A stretch of DNA of 13,881 nucleotides from an uncultured Collinsella sp. (GTDB taxonomy: Bacteria; Actinomycetota; Coriobacteriia; Coriobacteriales; Coriobacteriaceae), in NCBI GenBank assembly GCA_900549245.1, contig URNQ01000028.1:1-13881 (forward strand), read 5' to 3'. The stretch's first letter is position 1, and every line of letters starts with the position of its first letter. Of this stretch, positions 5,829-13,007 are shown piece by piece. Below the pieces are notes generated by a model, which worked only from the letters and a program-made list of their open reading frames with translations, made no database searches and had not been told where the DNA came from. Both the position numbers and the translations under genes were made by a program.

Positions 5829-7382
5829 ATGGCACAGCGTCATCTTCCTGCACTCCTGATCATCATGGACGGCTGTGGCCTGGCTCCGGCCGATGGCGAG
5901 AACGCCGTCGCCGCTGCCAAGACGCCCTTCCTTGATAGCCTGTACGAGAAATACCCCCACACCACGCTCGGCGCTTCGGGCGAGGACGTGGGCCTTCCCG
6001 ATGGCCAGATGGGCAACTCCGAGGTGGGTCACCTCAATATCGGTGCCGGCCGCATCGTCTTCCAGGAGCTTTCGCGCATCAACAATGCCATCAAGGACGG
6101 CTCCATCGCCAAGAACGAGGTCTTCGTCAAGGCTATGGACGATGTCAAGGCCGAAGGCAAGACCCTTCACCTCATGGGCCTTATGAGCCCCGGCGGCGTT
6201 CATTCTCACATGAACCATGTCGAGGCCCTGGTCAAGATGGCTGCCCAGCATGGCGTCAAGACCGTTCGCGTCCACGCCTTTATGGATGGCCGCGACGTTG
6301 ACCCGCAGTCCGGTGCTGGCTACATGAGCGAGTTCTGCGCTTTCTTGGCCAAGATTTCCGAGGAGACCGGTTGCGACGCTCGCGTTGCCACCGTCTCGGG
6401 TCGTTATTGGGCCATGGACCGCGATAACCGTTGGGAGCGCATCCAGCGTGCCTACGATGTCATGGTCAACGCGTCCGATGCCGATACCGACCCCGTGGCC
6501 GGTATCAAGGCCTACTACGAGAAGGATCCGCGCGGCGATGAGTTCGTCGAGCCCTTCGCTGCCCACAATGAGGGCATCCACGAGGGCGACGCGGCCATCT
6601 TCTTCAACTTCCGTCCCGACCGCGCTCGTCAGATGACCCGCGTGTTCACGGACAAGGAGTTCGACGGCTTTGAGCGCGAGCAGATCAAGCTGTCGCACTT
6701 TGTGACGATGACCGAGTACGATCCGACGTTTGACGTCGAGGTTGCCTTCCCCAAGACGTTCCCCGAGAACGTTCTGGCCGACGTTATCGCTGCCAATGGC
6801 CTGAAGCAGCTGCACACCGCCGAGACCGAGAAGTACGCCCACGTGACGTTCTTCCTCAACGGCGGCATCGAGGAGCCCAAGGAGGGCGAGGAGCGCGTGC
6901 TCGTCGCTTCCCCCAAGGTCGCTACCTACGATCTGCAGCCCGAGATGAGCGCTCCCGAGGTTACCGAGAAGCTCGTCGCCGCAATCAACGAGGATCGCGC
7001 TGATTTCTACATCGTGAACTTCGCGAACTGCGACATGGTTGGTCACACCGGTGTCTTCGACGCCGCCGTTAAGGCCGTCGAGGCTGTTGACGATGCTCTG
7101 TCCAAGGTTGTCCCGGCGATTCTCGCCAAGGGCGGCTTTGCGCTGATTACCGCCGACCATGGCAACGCCGACCACATGTTTGACGTCGCTTCCGACGGTT
7201 CCAAGCATCCGTTTACGGCTCACACCACCAACCGTGTGCCGTTCATCATCGTTGATGAGAAGGCCCAGCTCACCGGTATCGAGGACGGCCGTCTTTCCGA
7301 TATCGCTCCGACCATGCTCACCATGGCTGGTATTGAGCCTTCCGCCGAGATGACGGGTCGCGTGCTCGCCACCGAGGCCTAA
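5829..7382 (+). CDS. gpmI: 2,3-bisphosphoglycerate-independent phosphoglycerate mutase
   Basis: 517 residues, the full length of the family. It converts 3-phosphoglycerate to 2-phosphoglycerate through a phosphoserine intermediate and needs two divalent metal ions, usually Mn2+. It belongs to the alkaline phosphatase superfamily. Metal and catalytic residues visible: Asp14 in IIMDGCG, Ser64 in GQMGNSEVGHLN, Asp402 and His406 in NCDMVGHTG, Asp443 and His444 in TADHGNADHM, and His465 in AHTTNRVPFI. Substrate-binding segments include HAFMDGRDVDP (149-159), VSGRYWAMDRD (189-199) and FFNFRPDRARQ (258-268). It starts 5 bases after tpiA with a short AGGA element close to the ATG. It ends the pgk-tpiA-gpmI unit at a strong terminator. 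Enolase, the next enzyme, is not in the window. Confidence 0.97.
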   Translation: MAQRHLPALLIIMDGCGLAPADGENAVAAAKTPFLDSLYEKYPHTTLGASGEDVGLPDGQMGNSEVGHLNIGAGRIVFQELSRINNAIKDGSIAKNEVFVKAMDDVKAEGKTLHLMGLMSPGGVHSHMNHVEALVKMAAQHGVKTVRVHAFMDGRDVDPQSGAGYMSEFCAFLAKISEETGCDARVATVSGRYWAMDRDNRWERIQRAYDVMVNASDADTDPVAGIKAYYEKDPRGDEFVEPFAAHNEGIHEGDAAIFFNFRPDRARQMTRVFTDKEFDGFEREQIKLSHFVTMTEYDPTFDVEVAFPKTFPENVLADVIAANGLKQLHTAETEKYAHVTFFLNGGIEEPKEGEERVLVASPKVATYDLQPEMSAPEVTEKLVAAINEDRADFYIVNFANCDMVGHTGVFDAAVKAVEAVDDALSKVVPAILAKGGFALITADHGNADHMFDVASDGSKHPFTAHTTNRVPFIIVDEKAQLTGIEDGRLSDIAPTMLTMAGIEPSAEMTGRVLATEA

Positions 7383-7407
7383 TAGAAAACAAATACCGTT
7401 TTCTAGT

Positions 7408-7442
7408 AAGGGGGTTGTCCACAACCGGACGACCCCCTTTTT
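7408..7442 (+). terminator. Intrinsic terminator after gpmI
   Basis: An 11-bp stem (7410-7420 with 7427-7437, one U-G pair) has a 6-base loop, flanking A-U pairs and the T-tract 7438-7442. It closes the glycolytic operon. Confidence 0.92.
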
Positions 7443-7449
7443 GGTATTT

Positions 7450-7480
7450 CTGCCATTTCTACCCCGTCCCTAAATGGCAG
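7450..7480. repeat. Perfect 9-bp inverted repeat upstream of secG
   Basis: CTGCCATTT (7450-7458) and AAATGGCAG (7472-7480) are exact inverted copies separated by 13 bases. They lie between the gpmI terminator and the candidate secG -10. No T-tract follows, so this is more likely an operator-type site or a DNA/RNA structural element than a terminator. Confidence 0.45.
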
Positions 7481-7501
7481 GTGGGGGAGTGTTGGAGGTT
7501 G

Positions 7502-7510
7502 TGGTACAGT
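7502..7510 (+). promoter_or_regulatory. Candidate secG promoter (extended -10)
   Basis: TGGTACAGT has the TGn extension followed by TACAGT (7505-7510). No good -35 is seen, which is tolerated by extended -10 promoters. Initiation near 7517 would leave a 30-base leader with AAGGAG (7534-7539) 7 bases before the secG ATG. Confidence 0.45.
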
Positions 7511-7546
7511 ACTGGAGTTTGAATTGTTCTATTAAGGAGCTTATCT

Positions 7547-7801
7547 ATGGGTCCGTTTCAGATTCTTCTGTTTGTCGTTTGGGCTGTTTCTGCCGTGGCG
7601 CTGACGATTCTCGTCCTGATGCACTCCGGTAAGGGCACCGGCGTTTCGGATATGATCGCTAGCTCGCTGTATAACTCCAGCTCTGCCACAGGCGTTATGG
7701 AGCAGAACCTTGACCGCCTGACCGTTATCATGGCTGTCGTGTTTGCCGTGTGCGTCGTGCTGTGCATGTTCTTCTTCCCGCAGGGCATCGTCGGCTACTA
7801 A
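7547..7801 (+). CDS. secG: Preprotein translocase subunit SecG
   Basis: 84 residues, typical for SecG, the small accessory subunit of the SecYEG channel in the cytoplasmic membrane. Two hydrophobic segments (about residues 4-25 and 57-79) flank a polar loop. The loop contains the family hallmark VLMHSGKGTGVSDM (23-36), matching the LxQxGKGxG pattern of the family. Start ATG 7547 has AAGGAG at ideal spacing. Position after a glycolytic cluster is the classical Gram-positive/actinobacterial location of secG. It has its own promoter-like element and its own terminator, so it is probably monocistronic. Confidence 0.93.
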   Translation: MGPFQILLFVVWAVSAVALTILVLMHSGKGTGVSDMIASSLYNSSSATGVMEQNLDRLTVIMAVVFAVCVVLCMFFFPQGIVGY

Positions 7802-7823
7802 GCATCGGCGTATATGCGTTTGT

Positions 7824-7853
7824 AAAGGGTCCCGCATGTGCGGGGCCCTTTTT
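7824..7853 (+). terminator. Intrinsic terminator after secG
   Basis: A 12-bp stem (7824-7835 with 7840-7851, one U-G pair) has a 4-base loop, and its 3' end runs into TTTTT (7849-7853). It lies 22 bases after the secG stop. Confidence 0.92.
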
Positions 7854-7942
7854 GTTTACATATTTGTAACAGAGTCAAAATATCCCCACATACTTCGCCC
7901 AACTAAAGAAATTCTCGACCGTTAACCGGAATCAGCGCCAAA

Positions 7943-7970
7943 TTGTGCATAAAATGCGCTACTGTATTGC
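7943..7970 (+). promoter_or_regulatory. Weak candidate oppA promoter
   Basis: The 238-base secG-oppA spacer (7854-8091) has no credible gene. The best promoter-like pair I see is TTGTGC (7943-7948) and TATTGC (7965-7970) with a 16-base spacer; both are poor matches. It would give a leader of about 115 bases before oppA. An imperfect tandem repeat (7990-8008) lies in that leader. Confidence 0.25.
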
Positions 7971-8091
7971 GAAACGTTGGCCCGCATTGCATAACCAGCC
8001 ATAACAGCGGACCGCGTTTGAATGGTTCGATTGGGCTGTCTCGACGTTGCCCGGCCGAATTCACTTTGTCCTATCTCATAAGGAGGATGGC

Positions 8092-9768
8092 ATGGCTGAT
8101 TCTATGTTCCACCAGCCCGTTATGGGTCGTCGCGCCTTTGTTGGCGGCACCCTCGCTGCGAGCTCCATGGCTTTTCTTGCCGCATGCGGCAAGAAGGGCG
8201 GCGACGCTTCCGGTTCTGAGTCCGGTTCGACGCTGAACTTCTACATCAACAACCCGGTCTGCATCGACCCCTACAACGTCCAGGAGGATCAGGGCACTCA
8301 GGTCGAGTATCAGCTCTTCGACGCTCTGACGGAGTACGATAACGAGAAGGGCGAGATCGTTCCGCTGGCTTGCGAGTCCTTTGAGGCTAACGACGACGCC
8401 ACCGAGTTCACCTTTAAGATCAAGAAGGCCAAGTTCCACAACGGTGACGACGTTACCTCCAAGTCCTTCAAGCTCGGCTGGGAGCGCCTGGTCAACACTA
8501 AGTCGGCCATCGCTACCGAGTATGGTCCTTCCGAGGTCTCCTACCACCTTTCCATGGTCGAGGGCTATGACGATCTGCTTGCCGGTAATGCTACCGAGCT
8601 GTCCGGCGTTACCTGCCCGGATGACGAGACCCTCGTCGTCAAGCTGACTTCCGCCTACGCCGACTTCCCGTTCGTCGCCTCTCACCCGGCTCTGTCCCCT
8701 GTTCCCGAGTGCGCCGAGTCCGATGTCAAGAGCTTCTACCTTGCCCCGGTCGGTAACGGCCCGTTCATGATGGACGGCAAGTGGGAGGATGGTCAGGAGA
8801 TCAACCTCAAGAAGTTTGACGATTACTATGGCGACAAGGCCAAGATCGACGCCATCCACTTCCAGGTCATCAAGGACGTGGAGACCGCTTACAAGGAGTT
8901 CCAGGCCGGCAACCTCGATGTCTGCGACGTTCCCGTTGCTCAGATCGACGCCGCCAAGAAGGACCGCGGCGAGTCCAAGGATGGCTACACCATGGGTGAC
9001 GGCGAGCGCATGCTGCTCGGCTCCGAGCCTTCCACGTACTATCTGACGTGCAACACCACGGCCGAGCCGTTCAACAACGCTGACCTGCGCAGGGGCATCT
9101 CCTTGGCTATCAACCGTGAGGCCATCTGCAAGACCATCTTCAAGGGCACCCGTACCCCCGCTGACGGCATCGTTCCTCCGGGAATCGCCGGCTACAAGGA
9201 GGGCGCATGGGAGTTCTGCGCCTATGACGTCGACAAGGCTAACGAGTACCTCGACAAGGTCGCTCCCGCTGGCGCTAACGGCGATCGTGGCATCAATGTG
9301 ACCCTGTCCTACAACCAGGACGGTGGCCACAAGGAGATCATGGAGTCCATCATCGGCGACCTCGCCAAGGTGGGCGTCACCGCCGTCTCCGATACTCCCG
9401 AGTGGTCTGCCCTGCTCGAGCAGTATCAGAACTTCAACTATCAGTTCGGCCGTCTGGGCTGGATCGCCGATTACCCGATCATGGACAACTTCCTGTACCC
9501 GCTGTTCCACTCCGACTCCCTCGGTGGCGACAACCGCTCTGGTTACAACAACTCCGAGTTCGATGCCAAGGTCGATGAGGCCCGTGCCACGGTTGACGAC
9601 GACGAGCGCATCGCCAAGATGCAGGAGGCTGACGCTATGGTCGCCGCTGACTGCCCGGTTATCCCGGTGATGTTCTACACGCACACCATCGTCGGCTCCG
9701 ATCGCGTCAAGTACCTCTATGTCGATCCGCAGAAGCACGCCGATCTGGGTACCGCTGAGCTCGCCTAA
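8092..9768 (+). CDS. oppA: Peptide ABC transporter substrate-binding lipoprotein (SBP family 5)
   Basis: 558 residues from ATG 8092, with AAGGAGG (8080-8086) 5 bases upstream. The TTG at 8047 is rejected because the strong site lies downstream of it. The N-terminus carries GRRAFVGG (12-19), a hydrophobic stretch and the lipobox LAAC with Cys32. It is therefore a membrane-anchored lipoprotein, with a twin-arginine pattern suggesting possible Tat export. A Gly/Ser-rich linker follows. The mature part resembles OppA/DppA receptors: a family-5 N-terminal region with VEYQLFDALTEYD, VPLACESFEANDD and TFKIKKAKFHNGDDVTSK, then NADLRRGISLAINREAI, and a C-terminal region ending shortly after VIPVMFYTH. 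It captures extracellular peptides for the OppBC channel. Ligand specificity (oligopeptide, dipeptide or other) cannot be read from sequence. Codon bias suggests high expression. Two hairpins separate it from oppB. Confidence 0.92.
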   Translation: MADSMFHQPVMGRRAFVGGTLAASSMAFLAACGKKGGDASGSESGSTLNFYINNPVCIDPYNVQEDQGTQVEYQLFDALTEYDNEKGEIVPLACESFEANDDATEFTFKIKKAKFHNGDDVTSKSFKLGWERLVNTKSAIATEYGPSEVSYHLSMVEGYDDLLAGNATELSGVTCPDDETLVVKLTSAYADFPFVASHPALSPVPECAESDVKSFYLAPVGNGPFMMDGKWEDGQEINLKKFDDYYGDKAKIDAIHFQVIKDVETAYKEFQAGNLDVCDVPVAQIDAAKKDRGESKDGYTMGDGERMLLGSEPSTYYLTCNTTAEPFNNADLRRGISLAINREAICKTIFKGTRTPADGIVPPGIAGYKEGAWEFCAYDVDKANEYLDKVAPAGANGDRGINVTLSYNQDGGHKEIMESIIGDLAKVGVTAVSDTPEWSALLEQYQNFNYQFGRLGWIADYPIMDNFLYPLFHSDSLGGDNRSGYNNSEFDAKVDEARATVDDDERIAKMQEADAMVAADCPVIPVMFYTHTIVGSDRVKYLYVDPQKHADLGTAELA

Positions 9769-9780
9769 GAGTTTTGCAGC

Positions 9781-9818
9781 TTCCATGAGGGTCAAGTATT
9801 TACGTAGACCTCATGGGA
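9781..9818 (+). repeat. Hairpin after oppA, possible mRNA 3'-end stabiliser
   Basis: CCATGAGG (9783-9790) pairs perfectly with CCTCATGG (9809-9816) around an 18-base loop whose ends can pair further. No T-tract follows, so it is not a typical terminator. It starts 12 bases after the oppA stop and could protect the oppA mRNA 3' end. Confidence 0.5.
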
Positions 9819-9842
9819 AACATACAGTTCTCCCTAACCTGG

Positions 9843-9850
9843 GGTAAACT
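9843..9850 (+). promoter_or_regulatory. Weak -10-like element upstream of oppB
   Basis: GGTAAACT contains TAAACT (9845-9850), similar to the GGTA-type elements before rapZ, gap and secG. No matching -35 is seen. If active it would start transcripts just before the hairpin at 9866. Confidence 0.25.
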
Positions 9851-9865
9851 GGCTGATGGTAATTT

Positions 9866-9898
9866 TGGGATGCCGGTCTGGCGATCGGCATCCCATTT
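9866..9898 (+). terminator. Probable partial terminator/attenuator between oppA and oppB
   Basis: A perfect 10-bp stem (9866-9875 with 9886-9895, 10-base loop) is followed only by TTT and then AGGTT. The weak T-tract predicts incomplete termination. That would lower oppBCDF relative to oppA, as expected for a binding protein needed in excess. Confidence 0.65.
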
Positions 9899-9925
9899 AG
9901 GTTAATCCCTAGATAGGGGAGTGGT

Positions 9926-10963
9926 ATGGGTAAGTACATCGTTAAACGTGTGCTTCAGTTCATCCCGGTGTTTTTGGGCGTTACGCTGATTCTGTTCGCC
10001 CTCCAGAATATCGTGCCGGGAGATCCGATCAAGCTGATCGGTGGAGACAAGGCTCTGTCCCCTGAGGTAGAGCTTCAGCTTCGCGTACGCTATCACCTGG
10101 TCCAGACGGACGAGGACGGCAACGCGATTCTTGACGAGAACGGCGACCCCGTTCAAACGTCGCTCGTGGACCGTTACTTGTATTACATGAACGGCCTGCT
10201 TCATGGCGATCTGGGCAATTCGTATCAGCGCAAGCTGCCGGTTACGGAGATCTTTGCCCAGAAGTATCCGTATACGGTCAAACTTGCCGCGTGCGCCATC
10301 GTACTCGAGGCAATCATGGGTATCGGTGCGGGTATCATTTCGGCGGTGAAGCGTTATTCCTTCTGGGATATTTTGGTAACGCTCACCACGTCGATCCTCG
10401 TTGCCGTCCCGGCCTTCTGGCTCGGTATGTTGCTGCAGCTGTTCTTTGGCGTCATCCTCAAGGATGCCACCGGCGGCGCATTCTCCATGCCAATCTCGGG
10501 TGCCGGCGGTTCCAGCTCTCAGTATCAGGATTGGATGCACTATGTGCTTCCGACCATTACGCTGGCTTCGGTTTCGACCGCCTATGCTGCCCGTATTATG
10601 CGCTCGCAGCTGCTTGACGTCATGAACCAGGATTACATCCGTACGGCCAAGGCCAAGGGTCTCTCCAGTCGCGCGATCATCATCAAGCATGCGCTTAAGA
10701 ATGCACTCATCCCCGTCGTTACCTATATCGGTGTCGACTTTGGTGGCATGCTTTCGGGCGCCATCCTGACCGAGACGGTCTTTAACTGGCCCGGTATCGG
10801 CTATGAGGTCTATCGCGCCATTAGCATGCGTGACTGGCCTATCGTTATGGGCGGCGTTACGCTCATCGTCGTCGTCGTCATGGTGATCAACCTGCTCGTC
10901 GACATTAGCTATGCATTCCTCGACCCGCGTATCCGCCTTGGCGGTCCGTCGGATAAGGCCTAA
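9926..10963 (+). CDS. oppB: Peptide ABC transporter permease, OppB/DppB type
   Basis: 345 residues, somewhat longer than the 306-340 common in the family. It forms half of the transmembrane channel of the importer. It begins with the typical KRVLQFIPVFLGVTLILFAL segment and VPGDP (30-34). The periplasmic-side region includes GLLHGDLGNSY (90-100). About five more hydrophobic segments follow. The EAA-type coupling segment DYIRTAKAKGLSSRAIIIKH (236-255), which contacts the ATPases, precedes ETVFNWPGIG (283-292) and the C-terminal FLDPRIR. Start ATG 9926 has AGGGGAG (9915-9921) 4 bases upstream. Odd feature: residues about 60-78 form an Asp/Glu/Asn-rich insert (TDEDGNAILDENGDPVQTS) where many relatives have a short linker. 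oppC follows 14 bases after the stop. The opp name is by family; dpp cannot be excluded. Confidence 0.92.
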   Translation: MGKYIVKRVLQFIPVFLGVTLILFALQNIVPGDPIKLIGGDKALSPEVELQLRVRYHLVQTDEDGNAILDENGDPVQTSLVDRYLYYMNGLLHGDLGNSYQRKLPVTEIFAQKYPYTVKLAACAIVLEAIMGIGAGIISAVKRYSFWDILVTLTTSILVAVPAFWLGMLLQLFFGVILKDATGGAFSMPISGAGGSSSQYQDWMHYVLPTITLASVSTAYAARIMRSQLLDVMNQDYIRTAKAKGLSSRAIIIKHALKNALIPVVTYIGVDFGGMLSGAILTETVFNWPGIGYEVYRAISMRDWPIVMGGVTLIVVVVMVINLLVDISYAFLDPRIRLGGPSDKA

Positions 10964-10977
10964 GGGAGGTACGTCTC

Positions 10978-11913
10978 ATGCAGGAAACTGATTCTCAGTC
11001 TCAGGAGCAGGCTACCGCCACCAAGGCCGCATCTGCTCCCGCCAAGTCCCGCACGCTGTGGGGCGACGCTTTTAAGCGTCTTCGTAAGAACAAGCTCGCC
11101 GTTATCGGTGTCTGCTGGATTATCATCGTCGTTTTGGTTGCCCTGACCGCCGATCTGTGGGCTAAGCCCTGGCTCGGTTCGCCGACGGCTTCCGACTCGA
11201 CTACCATGGCCGAGACGTCGCTGCTGGCTCCGTGTGCCGAGCACCCGTTTGGCACCGACGCCCTTGGCCGCGACATTCTCGTCCGCGTTATCTACGGTGC
11301 ACGCGTTTCGCTGTCCGTCGGCATTATGGCCACCGCCATCTCCACGGTGATCGGTCTGGTCATGGGCGCCCTTGCCGGTTTCTATGGCGGCATCTGGGAT
11401 ACGATCATCATGCGCTGCGCGGACATCTTCCTAGCGTTCCCGTACGTGCTGTTCGTCGTCGCCATGATCGCCGTTATCGGCCGTGGTCTTCAGAACGTCT
11501 TTATCGCCATCGGTGTTCTCGGCTGGCCTTCGATTGCGCGCGTCTTCCGATCTGCAATCCTGACGGTCAAGGAAAACGACTATGTTGACGCTGCGCGCGC
11601 GATGGGTGCATCTGATGCTCGTATCGTCGTGCGTCACATCTTCCCGAACTCCGTTGCCTCCATTGTCGTCTACGCGACTATGAACATTGGTGGCGCCATT
11701 CTGACCGAGTCCGCTCTGTCCTTCCTCGGCATGGGCGTTATTCCGCCTACGCCTTCGTGGGGCTCCATGATTCAGGACGGTCAGCAGTATCTGCTGACTG
11801 CTCCCTGGATGATGATCATGCCCGGTCTGGCAATTCTCTCGACGGTGCTCGCCTTCACCCTGCTGGGTGACGGTCTGCGCGACGCTCTCGACGTCAAGAT
11901 GAAGGACGCATAA
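10978..11913 (+). CDS. oppC: Peptide ABC transporter permease, OppC/DppC type
   Basis: 311 residues, family-typical. It is the second channel subunit of the importer. The N-terminal tail is long, hydrophilic and Gln/Ala/Ser-rich (1-25). It is followed by the OppC-type FKRLRKNKLAVIG (32-44) and the first membrane helix. HPFGTDALGRDILVRVIYGARVSL (89-112) is the hallmark after the first helix. The EAA-type loop DYVDAARAMGASDARIVVRH (201-220) and ESALSFLGMGVIPPTPSWG (244-262) complete the match. ATG 10978 has GGGAGG (10964-10969) 8 bases upstream. The stop is 2 bases before the oppD start, so these genes are cotranscribed and probably coupled. Confidence 0.93.
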   Translation: MQETDSQSQEQATATKAASAPAKSRTLWGDAFKRLRKNKLAVIGVCWIIIVVLVALTADLWAKPWLGSPTASDSTTMAETSLLAPCAEHPFGTDALGRDILVRVIYGARVSLSVGIMATAISTVIGLVMGALAGFYGGIWDTIIMRCADIFLAFPYVLFVVAMIAVIGRGLQNVFIAIGVLGWPSIARVFRSAILTVKENDYVDAARAMGASDARIVVRHIFPNSVASIVVYATMNIGGAILTESALSFLGMGVIPPTPSWGSMIQDGQQYLLTAPWMMIMPGLAILSTVLAFTLLGDGLRDALDVKMKDA

Positions 11914-11915
11914 GG

Positions 11916-13007
11916 ATGAAGAAGAACAAGAACTATGTGGACCTGAAGGACCAGCCGGTTCCCGAGGGCCAGCATCTGCTCGAGGTCGATGACCTTAAGA
12001 TGTATTTCCATACCGAGGATGGCGTCGTTCGCGCTGTCGACGGTGTGTCCTACACGCTCGATCGCGGCGAGACCCTGGGTGTCGTCGGTGAGTCCGGCTC
12101 CGGTAAGTCCGTGACCGCCATGACCATCATGGGCCTCATCTCGATGCCTCCGGGAAAGATTGAGGGCGGCGACGTTCGCTATCGCGGTCGTTCTATCCTC
12201 GAGATGACCGAGGAAGAGATGCAGCACATTCGCGGTAACGACATCGCGATGATCTTCCAGGATCCTATGACCTCCTTGAACCCGGTCTATAAGATCGGCA
12301 AGCAGGTGGGTGAGGGCCTTCGTCTGCACCGTGGCTACTCCAAGCAGGAGGCGCTCAAGCGCGCCACCGAGCTTTTGGACCTCGTTGGTATTCCCGAGCC
12401 CGAGAAGCGCGTCAATGAGTATCCGCACCAGTTCTCGGGCGGTATGCGTCAGCGTGTCATGATTGCTATGGCCCTTGCCTGCGATCCCGATATTCTGATT
12501 GCCGACGAGCCCACGACTGCCCTGGACGTTACCATTCAGGCTCAGATTATTGAGCTTATGCAGGAAATGCAGGAGAAGAACGGCAACGCCATCATCATGA
12601 TTACCCATGACCTGGGCGTCGTCGCCGATATGGCCGATAAGATCATGGTTATGTACGCCGGCCGTCCTGTCGAGTTCGGTACTGCTGAGGAAATCTTCTA
12701 CGAGAGCCGCCATCCCTACACCTGGGGTCTTATCCGCTCCATCCCGGAGCAGGCCATCGAAGAGAAGAAGCCGCTGACGCCGATTCACGGCAACCCGCCT
12801 TCGCTCATGAACCTGCCTGAAGGCTGCGTCTTCTCTCCTCGTTGCCCCTATGCGACGGACAAGTGCCGCAAGCAGCGCCCCGAGCGCGTTGTCACCGAGT
12901 CTGGTCACTACTCTGCGTGCCACTACTCCGGTGACCCCGAGTTCCTCAAGAACGCTCCTGAGACGTCCCGTACGCGCAAGGATTCCAAGAAGGGAGGCGA
13001 GGCGTAA
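11916..13007 (+). CDS. oppD: Peptide ABC transporter ATP-binding protein, OppD/DppD type
   Basis: 363 residues. It is one of two ATPases driving the importer on the cytoplasmic face. Walker A GESGSGKS (58-65), Q-loop Gln115 in IFQDPMTSLNP, signature FSGGMRQ (173-179), Walker B ILIADEP (193-199), D-loop ALDV and switch His231 are all intact. The C-terminal oligopeptide-transporter extension begins at HPYTWGLIRSIP (266-277). It ends with cysteines 304, 310, 317 and 335, in CVFSPRC and around it. In solved relatives four such cysteines bind a [4Fe-4S] cluster; that this protein does so is inference. The terminal 25 residues are charged and variable. GAAGGA (11901-11906) lies 9 bases before ATG 11916, inside the oppC coding end. 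The stop overlaps the oppF start by 1 base (TAATG). Confidence 0.94.
   Translation: MKKNKNYVDLKDQPVPEGQHLLEVDDLKMYFHTEDGVVRAVDGVSYTLDRGETLGVVGESGSGKSVTAMTIMGLISMPPGKIEGGDVRYRGRSILEMTEEEMQHIRGNDIAMIFQDPMTSLNPVYKIGKQVGEGLRLHRGYSKQEALKRATELLDLVGIPEPEKRVNEYPHQFSGGMRQRVMIAMALACDPDILIADEPTTALDVTIQAQIIELMQEMQEKNGNAIIMITHDLGVVADMADKIMVMYAGRPVEFGTAEEIFYESRHPYTWGLIRSIPEQAIEEKKPLTPIHGNPPSLMNLPEGCVFSPRCPYATDKCRKQRPERVVTESGHYSACHYSGDPEFLKNAPETSRTRKDSKKGGEA

Noticed and set aside
4479..5853. Minus-strand open frames across pgk and tpiA
   Set aside because: Same codon-bias artefact; all conserved motifs are on the plus strand.
5691..7424. 577-residue minus-strand open frame across gpmI
   Set aside because: Shadow of the codon bias in gpmI; covers the terminator and has no recognisable domain.
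7943..8236. 97-residue plus-strand open frame overlapping the oppA start
   Set aside because: TTG start, no ribosome binding site, runs out of frame through the OppA signal sequence.
8071..9795. 574-residue minus-strand open frame across oppA
   Set aside because: Antisense to the well-supported oppA with the same low-complexity composition; no family resemblance.
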